From: Campylobacter concisus
Lineage (GTDB): Bacteria > Campylobacterota > Campylobacteria > Campylobacterales > Campylobacteraceae
Direction: 5' to 3'
NCBI RefSeq assembly: GCF_003048575.1
Contig: NZ_PIRZ01000005.1
Coordinates: 62,001-126,000, forward strand
Length of the DNA: 64,000 nt
The notes beneath the pieces were generated by a model. It saw only the letters and a program-made list of their open reading frames with translations, had not been told where the DNA came from and did not search any database. Shown here one piece after another: positions 48,356 through 57,904 of the stretch. The stretch's first letter is position 1; every line of letters begins with the position of its first letter. Position numbers and translations under genes: made by a program.

Positions 48356-49122
48356 AGCAAGCTCTTTACTCTTAGATTTGAAATTTCAACTAGTCCTTCA
48401 AGCTCATACTCATAGATGATATCGCCAAATTTTGCCAAAACTTCATCAAGACTTACACCATTTTTACAAAATTTTAAGATCTCGTCACTAGTTTTTTCTT
48501 GCTCTTTTATCTCACCAAAAAGTGAAGCAAATTTATGATAGTCATCAATAAGCTCAGCTTTTTTATTTGCAAGCAAAAAATTTGTCCCATCGCTTTCACC
48601 CATGCGTTGTGGCAACACATAAACTGGAATTTTAAGCTCATTTGCAAGCCTTGCAATTTGCATCGAGCCACTTTTAAGATCAGCTTGCGCGACTACTAGA
48701 GCTTCACAAAGCCCCACTACTATGCGGTTTCGCTCCAAAAATCTATAAGCAAGTGGCGGCTCACCTTTGTCATACTCACTAAGAGCCAAGGCTTTTTCAT
48801 AAATTTCTTTTATCGCCGCTTTATTTTGGCTTGGATAGATGGTGTCAAGTCCGCTCGCAAAAATGCCAATTGTTCGTGGCATAGCAGCTTTATGAGCTAC
48901 GATATCAACGCCGATTGCTCCACCACTTACCACACAGACATTTGCACTTTTTAGTGCTGCGCAAAGTGCTACAACACACTCTTTTGTATAAACACTTGCC
49001 TTTCTTGAGCCAACAACTGCGATCTTTGGTAAAGATAAAAGCGAAGTATCTCCGATAAAATTTAGCTGCTTTGGTGGATTTTTTAGTCTATTTAGTGACT
49101 CTGGGATAAAGTCAAGTCTCAT
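48352..49122 (-). CDS. dprA: DNA processing protein DprA
   Basis: A 256-residue Rossmann-fold protein that loads RecA on incoming single-stranded DNA in natural transformation. Motifs: VGSRKASVYTKE, VSGGAIGVDIVAHKAA, SGLDTIYPSQN, SEYDKGEPPLAYRFLERNRI, and VLPQRMGESDGTNFLL. The C-terminal winged-helix-like part is short. It overlaps both neighbours by 4 bases. Confidence 0.94.
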   Translation of the reverse strand: MRLDFIPESLNRLKNPPKQLNFIGDTSLLSLPKIAVVGSRKASVYTKECVVALCAALKSANVCVVSGGAIGVDIVAHKAAMPRTIGIFASGLDTIYPSQNKAAIKEIYEKALALSEYDKGEPPLAYRFLERNRIVVGLCEALVVAQADLKSGSMQIARLANELKIPVYVLPQRMGESDGTNFLLANKKAELIDDYHKFASLFGEIKEQEKTSDEILKFCKNGVSLDEVLAKFGDIIYEYELEGLVEISNLRVKSLL

Positions 49123-50492
49123 AAAATATCTTTTAAATAAACCACATCAACATCTTTTAAAAGATTATTTTTGCTCTCTTTTATCACTGCGATCGTATTT
49201 TTCTTTGGATGTCCAATGGCGATCGCATAGCCTCTTTTTTTAGCCAAATTTACAGCAGCCACAAGCTCACGTCTAACAGCACTAGCCGATGGATCGTCGT
49301 CTAAAAATATATCTCTTGAAATGTATGGCTGATTATGTTTTTTTGCAGCTCTTGCTACTGCGGTTTGAGCGATAGTTTTACTATCAACAAAAATAAAGCC
49401 CTGCTCTATCAGCGCCCTATATGCCTTATCCATAGCATCAAAATCGCTTGTAAAGCGCGATCCTGTATGGTTGTTTGTATATTTTGCACGCGGGAAGTCT
49501 TTGCGTATCTTTTTTATCTTCTCAAGCATACTCTCAAAGCTCTCGTTGATCGTGAGAGTGCCTATCTCTGGGCTATCAAAGTGTTTTGCTTGCATCGGAA
49601 GATGTATCATATAAAACTCAAATGTTCTTGCGATATTTGGCGTATCTGGATGAGTCTTTGTCGCTGGAAAAATAGACGGCGTGATTTTTAGACCAAGCGA
49701 CTTTATCATACTCGCATGTTCAAATGTCGCTACATCGTCTATTATGATAACGAGCTTTGCGCGCCCTTTTATGTTGGCGTTTGGCGTAAAAGGTACCGCT
49801 TCAAAGCTATCTTTTTTTATATTTTTTTCTTCATATTTTGTTTTTTCTATCTTTTTGGTAGTTAAATTTTTAGCTTTTTTAGTTGGCTCGACTTTTGTGT
49901 TCTCACTTTTAAATTCAGTGCTTTTATTTTGATCAATTCTTGCTTCAAAATTTTGAGGTTTTAACTCAGTTTCTTGTTCGGTTTTTGAGCTATAAAATGG
50001 CTCTATCTTTTGTTCATTTTCTATTACGCTAGGCTCTGTATTCTTATAACTTGCAAGCAAATTTTTAGTATCGTTTTGCTCTTTTTTTATCTCTTCTTTT
50101 TTGACTTCGCTTTTTACTTCAGCTATCTTTTTTTGCTCTTTTGGCTCAACTTTTGAATTTAAAGCAAGCTCACTTTTATGCTTAGGATCGGTAAAAATTT
50201 TACTTAAATTTTCATCTTCATCAAATTTTAGAGGGTATTTTCTCTTCTCGTATTCTTGTTTTTTCTCTTTATTAGCAACCTTTGGCTCAGCTTTTTTTGG
50301 AATTTGCTTCTCTATCTTTGGCTCATTTGTTTTGCTTATCTGTTCTGCACCATTATTTTTTATACTAAGAGCTACGCTAAGTGCTATTATCAAAATAGCC
50401 GCGATAATGCCGATACCAAGATAGGTTTTATTGTGAGAGCGACCTACACTCTTTTTTGTAGGTCGCTTCTTTGTAGTCTTTTTTTCGCTCAA
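49119..50492 (-). CDS. YibQ-type divergent polysaccharide deacetylase with long charged linker
   Basis: A 457-residue envelope protein. A basic N terminus and one membrane helix (about 25-44) are followed by about 170 residues of low-complexity Lys/Glu/Thr-rich linker. Residues about 238-457 are a divergent polysaccharide deacetylase domain (KLVIIIDDVATFEHA, HLPMQAKHFDSPEIG, NHTGSRFTSD, FVDSKTI, AIGHPKKNT). It may act on peptidoglycan or another periplasmic glycan; the substrate is unknown. It lies between ilvC and dprA. Confidence 0.85.
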   Translation of the reverse strand: MSEKKTTKKRPTKKSVGRSHNKTYLGIGIIAAILIIALSVALSIKNNGAEQISKTNEPKIEKQIPKKAEPKVANKEKKQEYEKRKYPLKFDEDENLSKIFTDPKHKSELALNSKVEPKEQKKIAEVKSEVKKEEIKKEQNDTKNLLASYKNTEPSVIENEQKIEPFYSSKTEQETELKPQNFEARIDQNKSTEFKSENTKVEPTKKAKNLTTKKIEKTKYEEKNIKKDSFEAVPFTPNANIKGRAKLVIIIDDVATFEHASMIKSLGLKITPSIFPATKTHPDTPNIARTFEFYMIHLPMQAKHFDSPEIGTLTINESFESMLEKIKKIRKDFPRAKYTNNHTGSRFTSDFDAMDKAYRALIEQGFIFVDSKTIAQTAVARAAKKHNQPYISRDIFLDDDPSASAVRRELVAAVNLAKKRGYAIAIGHPKKNTIAVIKESKNNLLKDVDVVYLKDIL

Positions 50493-50495
50493 GGC

Positions 50496-51548
<1,053 letters not shown>

Positions 51549-51660
51549 TTATAACTTTAGCCAGCAAAAATTCGGCTGAAATATGTAGAAACTCTTTTTA
51601 AGTTTTATGATAATTTATTTTGATAAAATACGCTGAAATTTCAAAAAAAGAGATAACTCA

Positions 51661-52479
51661 ATGAATGAATCAGTTTTTAAAAAAATCAAAGCACTTCCAC
51701 CATTAGATGACACAGTTATACAAATTCAACGCTTACATGCGGACGAAAATAGCTCAATAAGTGATCTTACAAAAGTGGTCGAAAAGGATCCGATGCTAAC
51801 AGCAAATATCTTGCGTTCAGCAAACTCTCCACTTTATGGGTTTTCTCAAGAGATCACAACCATTGCAAGAGCTATTTCTCTTTTTGGTATGGCTACCATT
51901 CGTGGTTTTGCACTTTCAAGTACGATTAAAAAGAGTTTTTCTATAAATTTAGAACCTTATGGCATTACTACACAAGATTTTTTAAATATCTCAATAATAC
52001 AAAATGCACTGATGTACAATTGGCATTCTAAAGTTAATCCTAAAAGTCTAGAAATTCTATCTCCAGCTTCATTTATGCTTGAGATTGGCAAGATAGTTCT
52101 TGCTCATGAATTAGCTGAAAATAAGCAAGACGTCGAATTTAGAGAAAAACTTAAAAATATATCTAGTCCAATCGATCTTGCCCTATTTGAAACAGAAATT
52201 TTAGATATGTCAAATGAAGAAGTTACGGCTAAAATTTTTGAACAATGGAACCTTGAGACAGAGCTTAGTAGCTCAATACTCTATTCAAATAATCCAGAAG
52301 AGGCACCAGATCATATAAAAGATTATGCAAAAGCCCTAAAAGTGATAAAAACGGCTGTAAATATCTTTAATCAACTTGATGATATAAGCATACAAAATAC
52401 TCTACCTCTTCTTGACGAATACGGCTTTGGACATGATACGTTTTTAATGGCTGTCGCTAAAGTCAAAGATAATTTGTGA
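51661..52479 (+). CDS. HDOD-domain signalling protein
   Basis: A 272-residue protein consisting of one HDOD domain (LPPLDDTVIQIQRLHADENS, VVEKDPMLTANILRSANSPLYG, ISLFGMATIRGFAL). HDOD proteins lack HD hydrolase activity and act as adaptors in chemotaxis or regulation. The stop overlaps the GTG of rnr (GTGA), so its translation is coupled to RNase R. Confidence 0.88.
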   Translation: MNESVFKKIKALPPLDDTVIQIQRLHADENSSISDLTKVVEKDPMLTANILRSANSPLYGFSQEITTIARAISLFGMATIRGFALSSTIKKSFSINLEPYGITTQDFLNISIIQNALMYNWHSKVNPKSLEILSPASFMLEIGKIVLAHELAENKQDVEFREKLKNISSPIDLALFETEILDMSNEEVTAKIFEQWNLETELSSSILYSNNPEEAPDHIKDYAKALKVIKTAVNIFNQLDDISIQNTLPLLDEYGFGHDTFLMAVAKVKDNL

Positions 52480-54395
52480 AAGAATTTCTAACATCACTAC
52501 TAGTTGGCATCAAGGAGAAAGAAGTTTCAAACGAAGATAAAGAGGTCTTACGAAATCTCTTAAATCTTGGTGCTGTAAGCTCTCATAAAGATAAATTTTA
52601 CCTAAACAATGGCTACGTCTGTGGCAAGCTAGACATCAGTCAAAACGCAACTGGCTTTATCATGCCATTTGATAAACGCTTCAAGCAAGATATCATCGTA
52701 GAAAATAAAAATTTAAACAACTCTCACCTTGGCGATATCGTGTTAGCAAAGCTTTTGCCGCTTAAGAAAAAACGCCAAAGCGCTAAAATAGTAATGAGCC
52801 TAAAGCTTGCCAATGAGACAAGCGTGGTCTACACAAAACGCTTTGGAGCGGCCATTTTAGGTGTAAATTTAAAAACTGGACTAAGCACTACCTTAAAAGC
52901 GACGCAAAAAAGCCTAAAGATGCTCCCACTTGGGACGTTACTTAAGGTAAACAACCTAAATAACGAAATAGTCGAGGTTTTAGGAAATTTAGAAGATCCA
53001 TTAAGTGATGAGAAAATTTCGCTTGCTATTTATAATAAAAACGATAAATTTAGCGAGGCTTGTGAGCTTGAGGCAAAGGCTTTTGGCGACGAAGTCGATG
53101 CTAGCATGTATCCAAATAGAGTTGATCTAAGAAATTTAGAGTTTTGCACGATCGATCCAGTCGATGCCAAAGACTTTGATGACGCCATATATTTCGATGA
53201 GAAAAAGCGTGAAATTTACGTCGCAATCGCTGATGTAAGCGAGTATGTGACCGCATATAGCGCTATTGATAGCGAGGCTAAAAAAAGAGGCTTTTCTATC
53301 TACTTTCCGCACATCTCAGTACCGATGTTGCCACGTGCGCTCAGTGAAAATATCTGCTCGCTAAAGCCAAATGTGCCGCGCCTTGCATTTTGTTTTAAAA
53401 TTTCACTTGATGCAAGCAATGAGGTAAAAAAAGAGGAGCTTTTTGAGGCGATCATCCTTTCAAAAAGGCGCTTTAACTACGACGAGATTGATGAAATTTT
53501 AGAAGGCAAAAGAGAGTGCGAAATTTCATGGGTCAAGTCACTTTTTAAACTCACCACAAAGCTTCGCAAAAAAAGGCTTTTGCATGCATTTGACTTTAGG
53601 ACAAAAGAGCTTAGAATGAGCCTTGATGACGAGGGTCAAATTTCGCAAACTAGATTTGAAAGCGACTCCGACTCGCATAGACTAGTCGAGGACTGCATGC
53701 TTTTAGCAAATAAAGCCGCCGCAAAGCTCATCACAAAGGGTGTTTTTAGAAACCACGCTTCGCCTGATTTTAAAAAGATAGATACCTTGCTTGAAGATTT
53801 GCAACTTTTGGGGCTTGACTTTACCTACGAGAGTGACCTTGCAAATTTGATAAGAAAGATCCAAATAAAAGCCGACGAGCTAGGCAACCGCGAAGAGATA
53901 GATAAGCTCATCATCAAGTCTCAAAAAAAGGCTGAGTACTCAAGTGAAAATTTAGGCCACTTTGGGCTTGGATTTGATAGATACACACACTTTACAAGCC
54001 CTATTAGACGCTACTCTGACCTTATTTTACATAGGCTTTTAAAGGCTAAAATTTCAAAAGATGACAAGCTTTACAACTTTTTACTTTTAAACATCCAAAG
54101 CACCTGCGCAAATTTAAGCGAACTTGAAAGAGAAGCTGACAAGGTAGCCTACGACTTTATGGATAGGAAATTTGCACGCTGGGCAGTAGCAAACATTGGC
54201 AAAGAGGTGCGCTGCTATGTGAGCGAAAACCAAAATGTCTTGGTTGCTAAGCTTGATGATTATTTTGTTGGAGCTAGGATTTTTATAACAGGATACAGCG
54301 CAAATTTACTTCAAAAGCTCGTGGTAAGGATCACAGAGGCCGACATCGCGAGTGCTAAAATTTTTGCAAAAGTGGTAAGAAAGATCGATGTATAG
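52476..54395 (+). CDS. rnr: ribonuclease R (RNB family exoribonuclease)
   Basis: A 639-residue 3'-5' exoribonuclease. Cold-shock-like domains occupy the N-terminal third. The RNB catalytic domain (about 215-560) has CTIDPVDAKDFDDAIYFDE (metal aspartates) and HFTSPIRRYSDLILHRLL, and a short S1-like C terminus follows. It is shorter than E. coli RNase R, as usual in Campylobacter. It starts with GTG overlapping the HDOD gene and overlaps holA by 8 bases. Confidence 0.94.
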   Translation: MKEFLTSLLVGIKEKEVSNEDKEVLRNLLNLGAVSSHKDKFYLNNGYVCGKLDISQNATGFIMPFDKRFKQDIIVENKNLNNSHLGDIVLAKLLPLKKKRQSAKIVMSLKLANETSVVYTKRFGAAILGVNLKTGLSTTLKATQKSLKMLPLGTLLKVNNLNNEIVEVLGNLEDPLSDEKISLAIYNKNDKFSEACELEAKAFGDEVDASMYPNRVDLRNLEFCTIDPVDAKDFDDAIYFDEKKREIYVAIADVSEYVTAYSAIDSEAKKRGFSIYFPHISVPMLPRALSENICSLKPNVPRLAFCFKISLDASNEVKKEELFEAIILSKRRFNYDEIDEILEGKRECEISWVKSLFKLTTKLRKKRLLHAFDFRTKELRMSLDDEGQISQTRFESDSDSHRLVEDCMLLANKAAAKLITKGVFRNHASPDFKKIDTLLEDLQLLGLDFTYESDLANLIRKIQIKADELGNREEIDKLIIKSQKKAEYSSENLGHFGLGFDRYTHFTSPIRRYSDLILHRLLKAKISKDDKLYNFLLLNIQSTCANLSELEREADKVAYDFMDRKFARWAVANIGKEVRCYVSENQNVLVAKLDDYFVGARIFITGYSANLLQKLVVRITEADIASAKIFAKVVRKIDV

Positions 54396-55386
54396 AAAGG
54401 ATTTGGAGCTAAATTTAGCAAATGCAAATTTAAGCAACTACTTCTTACTTTTTGGCGCAGACGAGTTTCAGATCGAGCTTTTTGGCAAAGAAATTTTAAG
54501 CTTTTACTCGAGTGAAAATGCGAATTTATTGAGCCTTTATTTTGACGAGTACAACTACGCGCAAGCAAGCTCTCATCTAAGCGAGCAGTCGCTTTTTGGC
54601 GGCAAAAATATCCTTTATATAAAAAGCGACAAAAAGATCCCAGCAAAAGAGCTAAAAGAGCTCATCTCGCTTTGCTCAAAAAGCCAAGATAACTACTTTT
54701 TATTTGAGCTTTACGAGGCCGATATGAAGCTAGTTTTTGATACACAAAAGGCTTTTGGGACAAATTTTGCAAGATTTTTTAAGCCATCAACTCCAGATGA
54801 AGCGATAAATTTACTAGCCAAAAACTCAGCCAAAATAGGCCTAAACATAACCAAAAACGCACTTTATGAGCTTTATTTTACCCATAATGAAAATTTATAC
54901 CTTGCAGCAAGTGAGCTAACAAAGCTAAAAAGCCTAAATACTCACATCGAACAAGATGATGTAAAAAGGCTAGTTTTTGGACTTGGTGGGATAAATTTTG
55001 ACGATTTTTTTAACAAATTTATGGCTCTAAAAGATATAAAAAACGATTTTTTTACCTATCTAGAAGATCCAAATTTTAATGAAATTTTACTTCTAAACTC
55101 GCTTTACAAATCATTTTTTAGGCTATTTAAAATTTACTCTTACATTAAGATAAATGGTCGATTGAATTTAGATGAGGCAATCGGTTATCAACCGCCTGTA
55201 AACGTCGCAAATTTATTAAAAGCAAATAGCTTGAAACTAAATTTAAACGCCTATTTGGAAATATTTAAAACGCTAAATTTAGCCGAGCTAGAGCTAAAAA
55301 CAAACACAAAAATGGATAAAGAAATTTTTGTATTATCAACTATTTTAAATTTACAACATCTCATATCAACAGCAAATATTAAGTAA
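54388..55386 (+). CDS. holA: DNA polymerase III delta subunit
   Basis: A 332-residue clamp-loader delta subunit: NYFLLFGADEFQIELFGKEI at the start, SLFGGKNILYIKSDKKIP, and C-terminal helical segments ending in a region with LLNSLYKSFFRLFKIYSYIK. The P-loop is absent, as expected for delta. Its start lies inside the end of rnr, and it is followed by the rpsF promoter region. Confidence 0.9.
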   Translation: MYRKDLELNLANANLSNYFLLFGADEFQIELFGKEILSFYSSENANLLSLYFDEYNYAQASSHLSEQSLFGGKNILYIKSDKKIPAKELKELISLCSKSQDNYFLFELYEADMKLVFDTQKAFGTNFARFFKPSTPDEAINLLAKNSAKIGLNITKNALYELYFTHNENLYLAASELTKLKSLNTHIEQDDVKRLVFGLGGINFDDFFNKFMALKDIKNDFFTYLEDPNFNEILLLNSLYKSFFRLFKIYSYIKINGRLNLDEAIGYQPPVNVANLLKANSLKLNLNAYLEIFKTLNLAELELKTNTKMDKEIFVLSTILNLQHLISTANIK

Positions 55387-55463
55387 CTTTAAGCTAAAAT
55401 CCACCCTTGCTTAAAGCAAAATCCTTGCTCACAAAGTGAGCTAAATATCCATAAGGAGAAAAA

Positions 55464-55883
55464 ATGAAACATTACGAGCTTTTATTTATTCTTAAGCCGA
55501 CACTAACGGAAGAGGAAGTTAAAGCTAAAGTTGACTTCGTAAAAGAAGTTATAACAAAAAACGGTGGTGAGATCGCTACTGTCGTTGAGATGGGTACTAG
55601 AAAACTAGCTTATGCCATCAAAAAATATGAGCGTGGAACATACTTTGTTATCTACTACAAAGCTCCACCAGCACTTCTTGCAGAGCTTACAAGAAACGTA
55701 AGAATCACAGAAGATATCATAAGATTTTTAAGCGTTAAATATGAAAATAAACGCGAAATCGCAGCTTGGGAAAGACTTTGCAAAGGCATCAAGCAAACTA
55801 TCAAAAAAGAGACTCGTGAGCCAAGAGCGCCACGTGAGCCAAGAGTTGAAAAAGTAGACGAGCAAACTTTTACAGAAGAATAA
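55464..55883 (+). CDS. rpsF: 30S ribosomal protein S6
   Basis: A 139-residue protein with the S6 ferredoxin-like fold ([38 protein letters not shown]) and a basic-acidic C-terminal tail ([18 protein letters not shown]) longer than that of E. coli before modification. It heads the rpsF-ssb-rpsR operon and has an AAGGAG ribosome site. Confidence 0.97.
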   Translation: MKHYELLFILKPTLTEEEVKAKVDFVKEVITKNGGEIATVVEMGTRKLAYAIKKYERGTYFVIYYKAPPALLAELTRNVRITEDIIRFLSVKYENKREIAAWERLCKGIKQTIKKETREPRAPREPRVEKVDEQTFTEE

Positions 55884-55896
55884 TCAAGGATAAAAA

Positions 55897-56454
55897 ATGT
55901 TCAATAAAGTAGTCTTGGTTGGAAATTTAACTAGAGATATAGAGCTTAGATATACTACTAGTGGATCTGCTATAGGAAATTCTGGTATCGCTGTTACTAG
56001 AAAATTTAATACTAACGGCGAAAAACGTGAAGAGACATGCTTTATTGACATATCGTTCTTTGGCAAATCAGCTGAGATAGCAAATCAATATTTAAGCAAA
56101 GGCTCCAAACTTTTGGTTGAAGGAAGATTAAAATTTGATCAATGGACCGACAACAATGGACAAAACCGTTCAAAGCACTCAATCGTAGTTGAAAATATGG
56201 AGATGCTTGGCGGAAATAGCGGAGCTAATGGACAAAGTCAAGGTGGATTTAATCAAAATAGTTCGTACTCACAACAACGAAATAATGGTTCAAATAATAG
56301 CTATGGTAATGGTGGATATCAAAATTCAGCATCACAAAGACAGCAAATGCAACCACAAAATAAAAAAGTACAAGAAGAGTACTATGAGGAAAAAATCCCT
56401 GATATAAACATTGACGCCGATAATTTTGATGGCGACAACGAAATACCGTTTTAA
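55897..56454 (+). CDS. ssb: single-stranded DNA-binding protein
   Basis: A 185-residue SSB: OB fold at residues 1-105 (FNKVVLVGNLTRDIELRY, EETCFIDISFFGKSAEIA), a Gly/Gln/Asn-rich linker and the acidic tip ending DGDNEIPF, which recruits partner proteins. The rpsF-ssb-rpsR order is conserved. Confidence 0.97.
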   Translation: MFNKVVLVGNLTRDIELRYTTSGSAIGNSGIAVTRKFNTNGEKREETCFIDISFFGKSAEIANQYLSKGSKLLVEGRLKFDQWTDNNGQNRSKHSIVVENMEMLGGNSGANGQSQGGFNQNSSYSQQRNNGSNNSYGNGGYQNSASQRQQMQPQNKKVQEEYYEEKIPDINIDADNFDGDNEIPF

Positions 56455-56469
56455 TTTAAAGGATAGAAA

Positions 56470-56730
56470 ATGGCAGAAAAAAGAAAATATTCACGTAAAT
56501 ATTGCAAATTTACAGAAGCAAAAATTGATTTTATAGATTATAAAGATACTTCTCTTTTAAAGTATTGTTTATCAGAAAGATTTAAAATTATGCCAAGACG
56601 TTTAACTGGCACATCAAAAAGACATCAAGAGATGGTAGAAAAAGCGATCAAAAGAGCTCGTCATGCAGCTATTATACCTTACATAGTAGATCGTAAAGAT
56701 GTAGTTTCAAATCCTTTTGATGGACTATAA
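56470..56730 (+). CDS. rpsR: 30S ribosomal protein S18
   Basis: An 86-residue basic protein with the S18 core ([20 protein letters not shown], then [14 protein letters not shown]). It is the last gene of the operon and precedes a hairpin terminator. Confidence 0.97.
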   Translation: MAEKRKYSRKYCKFTEAKIDFIDYKDTSLLKYCLSERFKIMPRRLTGTSKRHQEMVEKAIKRARHAAIIPYIVDRKDVVSNPFDGL

Positions 56731-56743
56731 TTATTAAAAACTA

Positions 56744-56768
56744 TTAAGCCCCTATTAACGGGGTTTAA
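56744..56768 (+). terminator. terminator of rpsF-ssb-rpsR
   Basis: TTAAGCCCC, loop TATTAAC, GGGGTTTAA: four G-C pairs extended by TTAA/TTAA across a G-T step, 13 bases after the rpsR stop. The T-run is short. Confidence 0.75.
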
Positions 56769-57245
56769 TCCTAATCTTAAATATCCTAGATTCATGTTCT
56801 TATAGATTTTTATTTATTGACTGCAGTTTAAAATATTTTTCAAGCACTATCTATAATTTTGGTTTAACTTACACGAGGCAATTAGAATTTATTCAGGTGG
56901 ACATCTCAAATATATGCTGTCTTTAAATAACTCTATAGCATCAATTTATTAGTTCAAAATAATTTATTTAGCCATATATACAATCAATATCGCTGATCCA
57001 TATTATTCACAATTTTTACCACAAATCACGCATCATCTATCGTATAGCAATAGCTGTCCACATAATGCTAAAAGACAAGGTACTTAAATGTAAGTAAACT
57101 TTATTCAATAAATCCAATATTCATCCATTTGGTGTTCATATATCTTGCAAGTGGTATTTATCATGTATTTTTCAAATCAACTGATACCAAACCAACCTAA
57201 CCATGCAACAATGTTAACTAAAAACAAATTTTAAGCATCCTTTTC
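56769..57245. other. gene-free block upstream of the tRNA operon, possibly decayed sequence
   Basis: About 480 bases without a credible ORF on either strand. Composition differs from ordinary gaps here: C residues are frequent on the + strand and homopolymer A/T runs are fewer, as in worn-out coding sequence. I could not recognise a parent gene in any of the minus-strand fragments I translated. No tRNA, IS end or direct repeat was seen. Confidence 0.5.
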
Positions 57246-57274
57246 TTGACATGTAATAATGTTTTTTGTATAAT
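57246..57274 (+). promoter_or_regulatory. consensus sigma70 promoter of the tRNA operon
   Basis: TTGACA (57246-57251), 17-base spacer, TATAAT (57269-57274), 22 bases before tRNA-Lys. A perfect -35 is rare in Campylobacter and fits strong stable-RNA transcription of all four tRNAs. Confidence 0.85.
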
Positions 57275-57296
57275 CTCAATTCTTTTTTAAACAAAT

Positions 57297-57372
57297 GTCT
57301 TGCTAGCTCAGTCGGTAGAGCATCTCACTTTTAATGAGGGGGCCGTTGGTTCGAATCCAACGCAGGACACCA
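57297..57372 (+). tRNA. tRNA-Lys (TTT)
   Basis: A 76-base cloverleaf with encoded CCA. The acceptor pairs GTCTTGC with GCAGGAC; the anticodon stem TCTCA/TGAGG encloses the loop CTTTTAA (anticodon TTT), and the T arm contains GGTTCGAATCC. It is the first gene of the tRNA operon. Confidence 0.96.
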
Positions 57373-57385
57373 TTTTTGGGTTTAT

Positions 57386-57461
57386 GACCCTTTCGTCTAG
57401 TGGCTCAGGACTCTACTTTCTCTGTGTAGAAACAGAGGTTCAAATCCTCTAAGGGTCGCCA
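57386..57461 (+). tRNA. tRNA-Glu with atypical anticodon arm (best fit CTC)
   Basis: A 76-base gene, the same length as E. coli tRNA-Glu and collinear with it: acceptor GACCCTT/AAGGGTC, discriminator G, encoded CCA, D arm GTCTAGTGGCTCAGGAC, T arm AGAGGTTCAAATCCTCT. In that alignment the anticodon positions (57420-57422) read CTC, with T instead of a purine at position 37 and a T-T mismatch closing the stem (CTACT/TGTAG). TTC occurs two bases earlier but cannot be centred in a seven-base loop with a paired stem. Identity Glu is well supported; the anticodon is uncertain. Confidence 0.75.
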
Positions 57462-57479
57462 GATATTTTTTAAATTTTA

Positions 57480-57555
57480 GGTCGCTTAGCTCAGTTGGTA
57501 GAGCGCCACCCTTACAAGGTGGATGTCATAAGTTCGAGTCTTATAGCGACCACCA
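57480..57555 (+). tRNA. tRNA-Val (TAC)
   Basis: A 76-base cloverleaf: acceptor GGTCGCT/AGCGACC, anticodon stem CCACC/GGTGG with loop CTTACAA (anticodon TAC), CCA encoded. U34 of this tRNA is a known substrate class for the CmoA/CmoB enzymes also encoded in the window. Confidence 0.96.
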
Positions 57556-57563
57556 TTTTAGGT

Positions 57564-57640
57564 GCAGCGGTAGTTCAGTTGGTTAGAATGCCGCCCTGTC
57601 ACGGCGGAGGTCGCGGGTTCGAGCCCCGTCCGCTGCGCCA
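57564..57640 (+). tRNA. tRNA-Asp (GTC)
   Basis: A 77-base cloverleaf: acceptor GCAGCGG/CCGCTGC, anticodon stem CCGCC/GGCGG with loop CTGTCAC (anticodon GTC), CCA encoded. It is the last and most GC-rich gene of the operon. Its G34 is a target of queuosine modification, to which QueA contributes. Confidence 0.96.
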
Positions 57641-57904
57641 TCTATTATTCTTTGACTTTTATTTTACCTAATTACTGAAATTCTTAAAAATAGTGTATTT
57701 TATTAAAATTTATGCTTTAAAAATTTATACATAAGACAAATTAAAAATAAAATCTAAGTCATCACCACTAAATCGCATATATTTAAAAATAAATCTTTTA
57801 CTAAAATTTCTAAATAATTGATACAAGACAAATCAAAATTAATATTTTTATCTCTAAGTTATTAAAAAATCAATATAATCGTAAAAATTTAATAAGGGAA
57901 ATTT

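Noticed and set aside
57297..57640. Integrated element at the tRNA operon
   Set aside because: No integrase, no duplicated tRNA 3' end and no phage genes are visible on either side.
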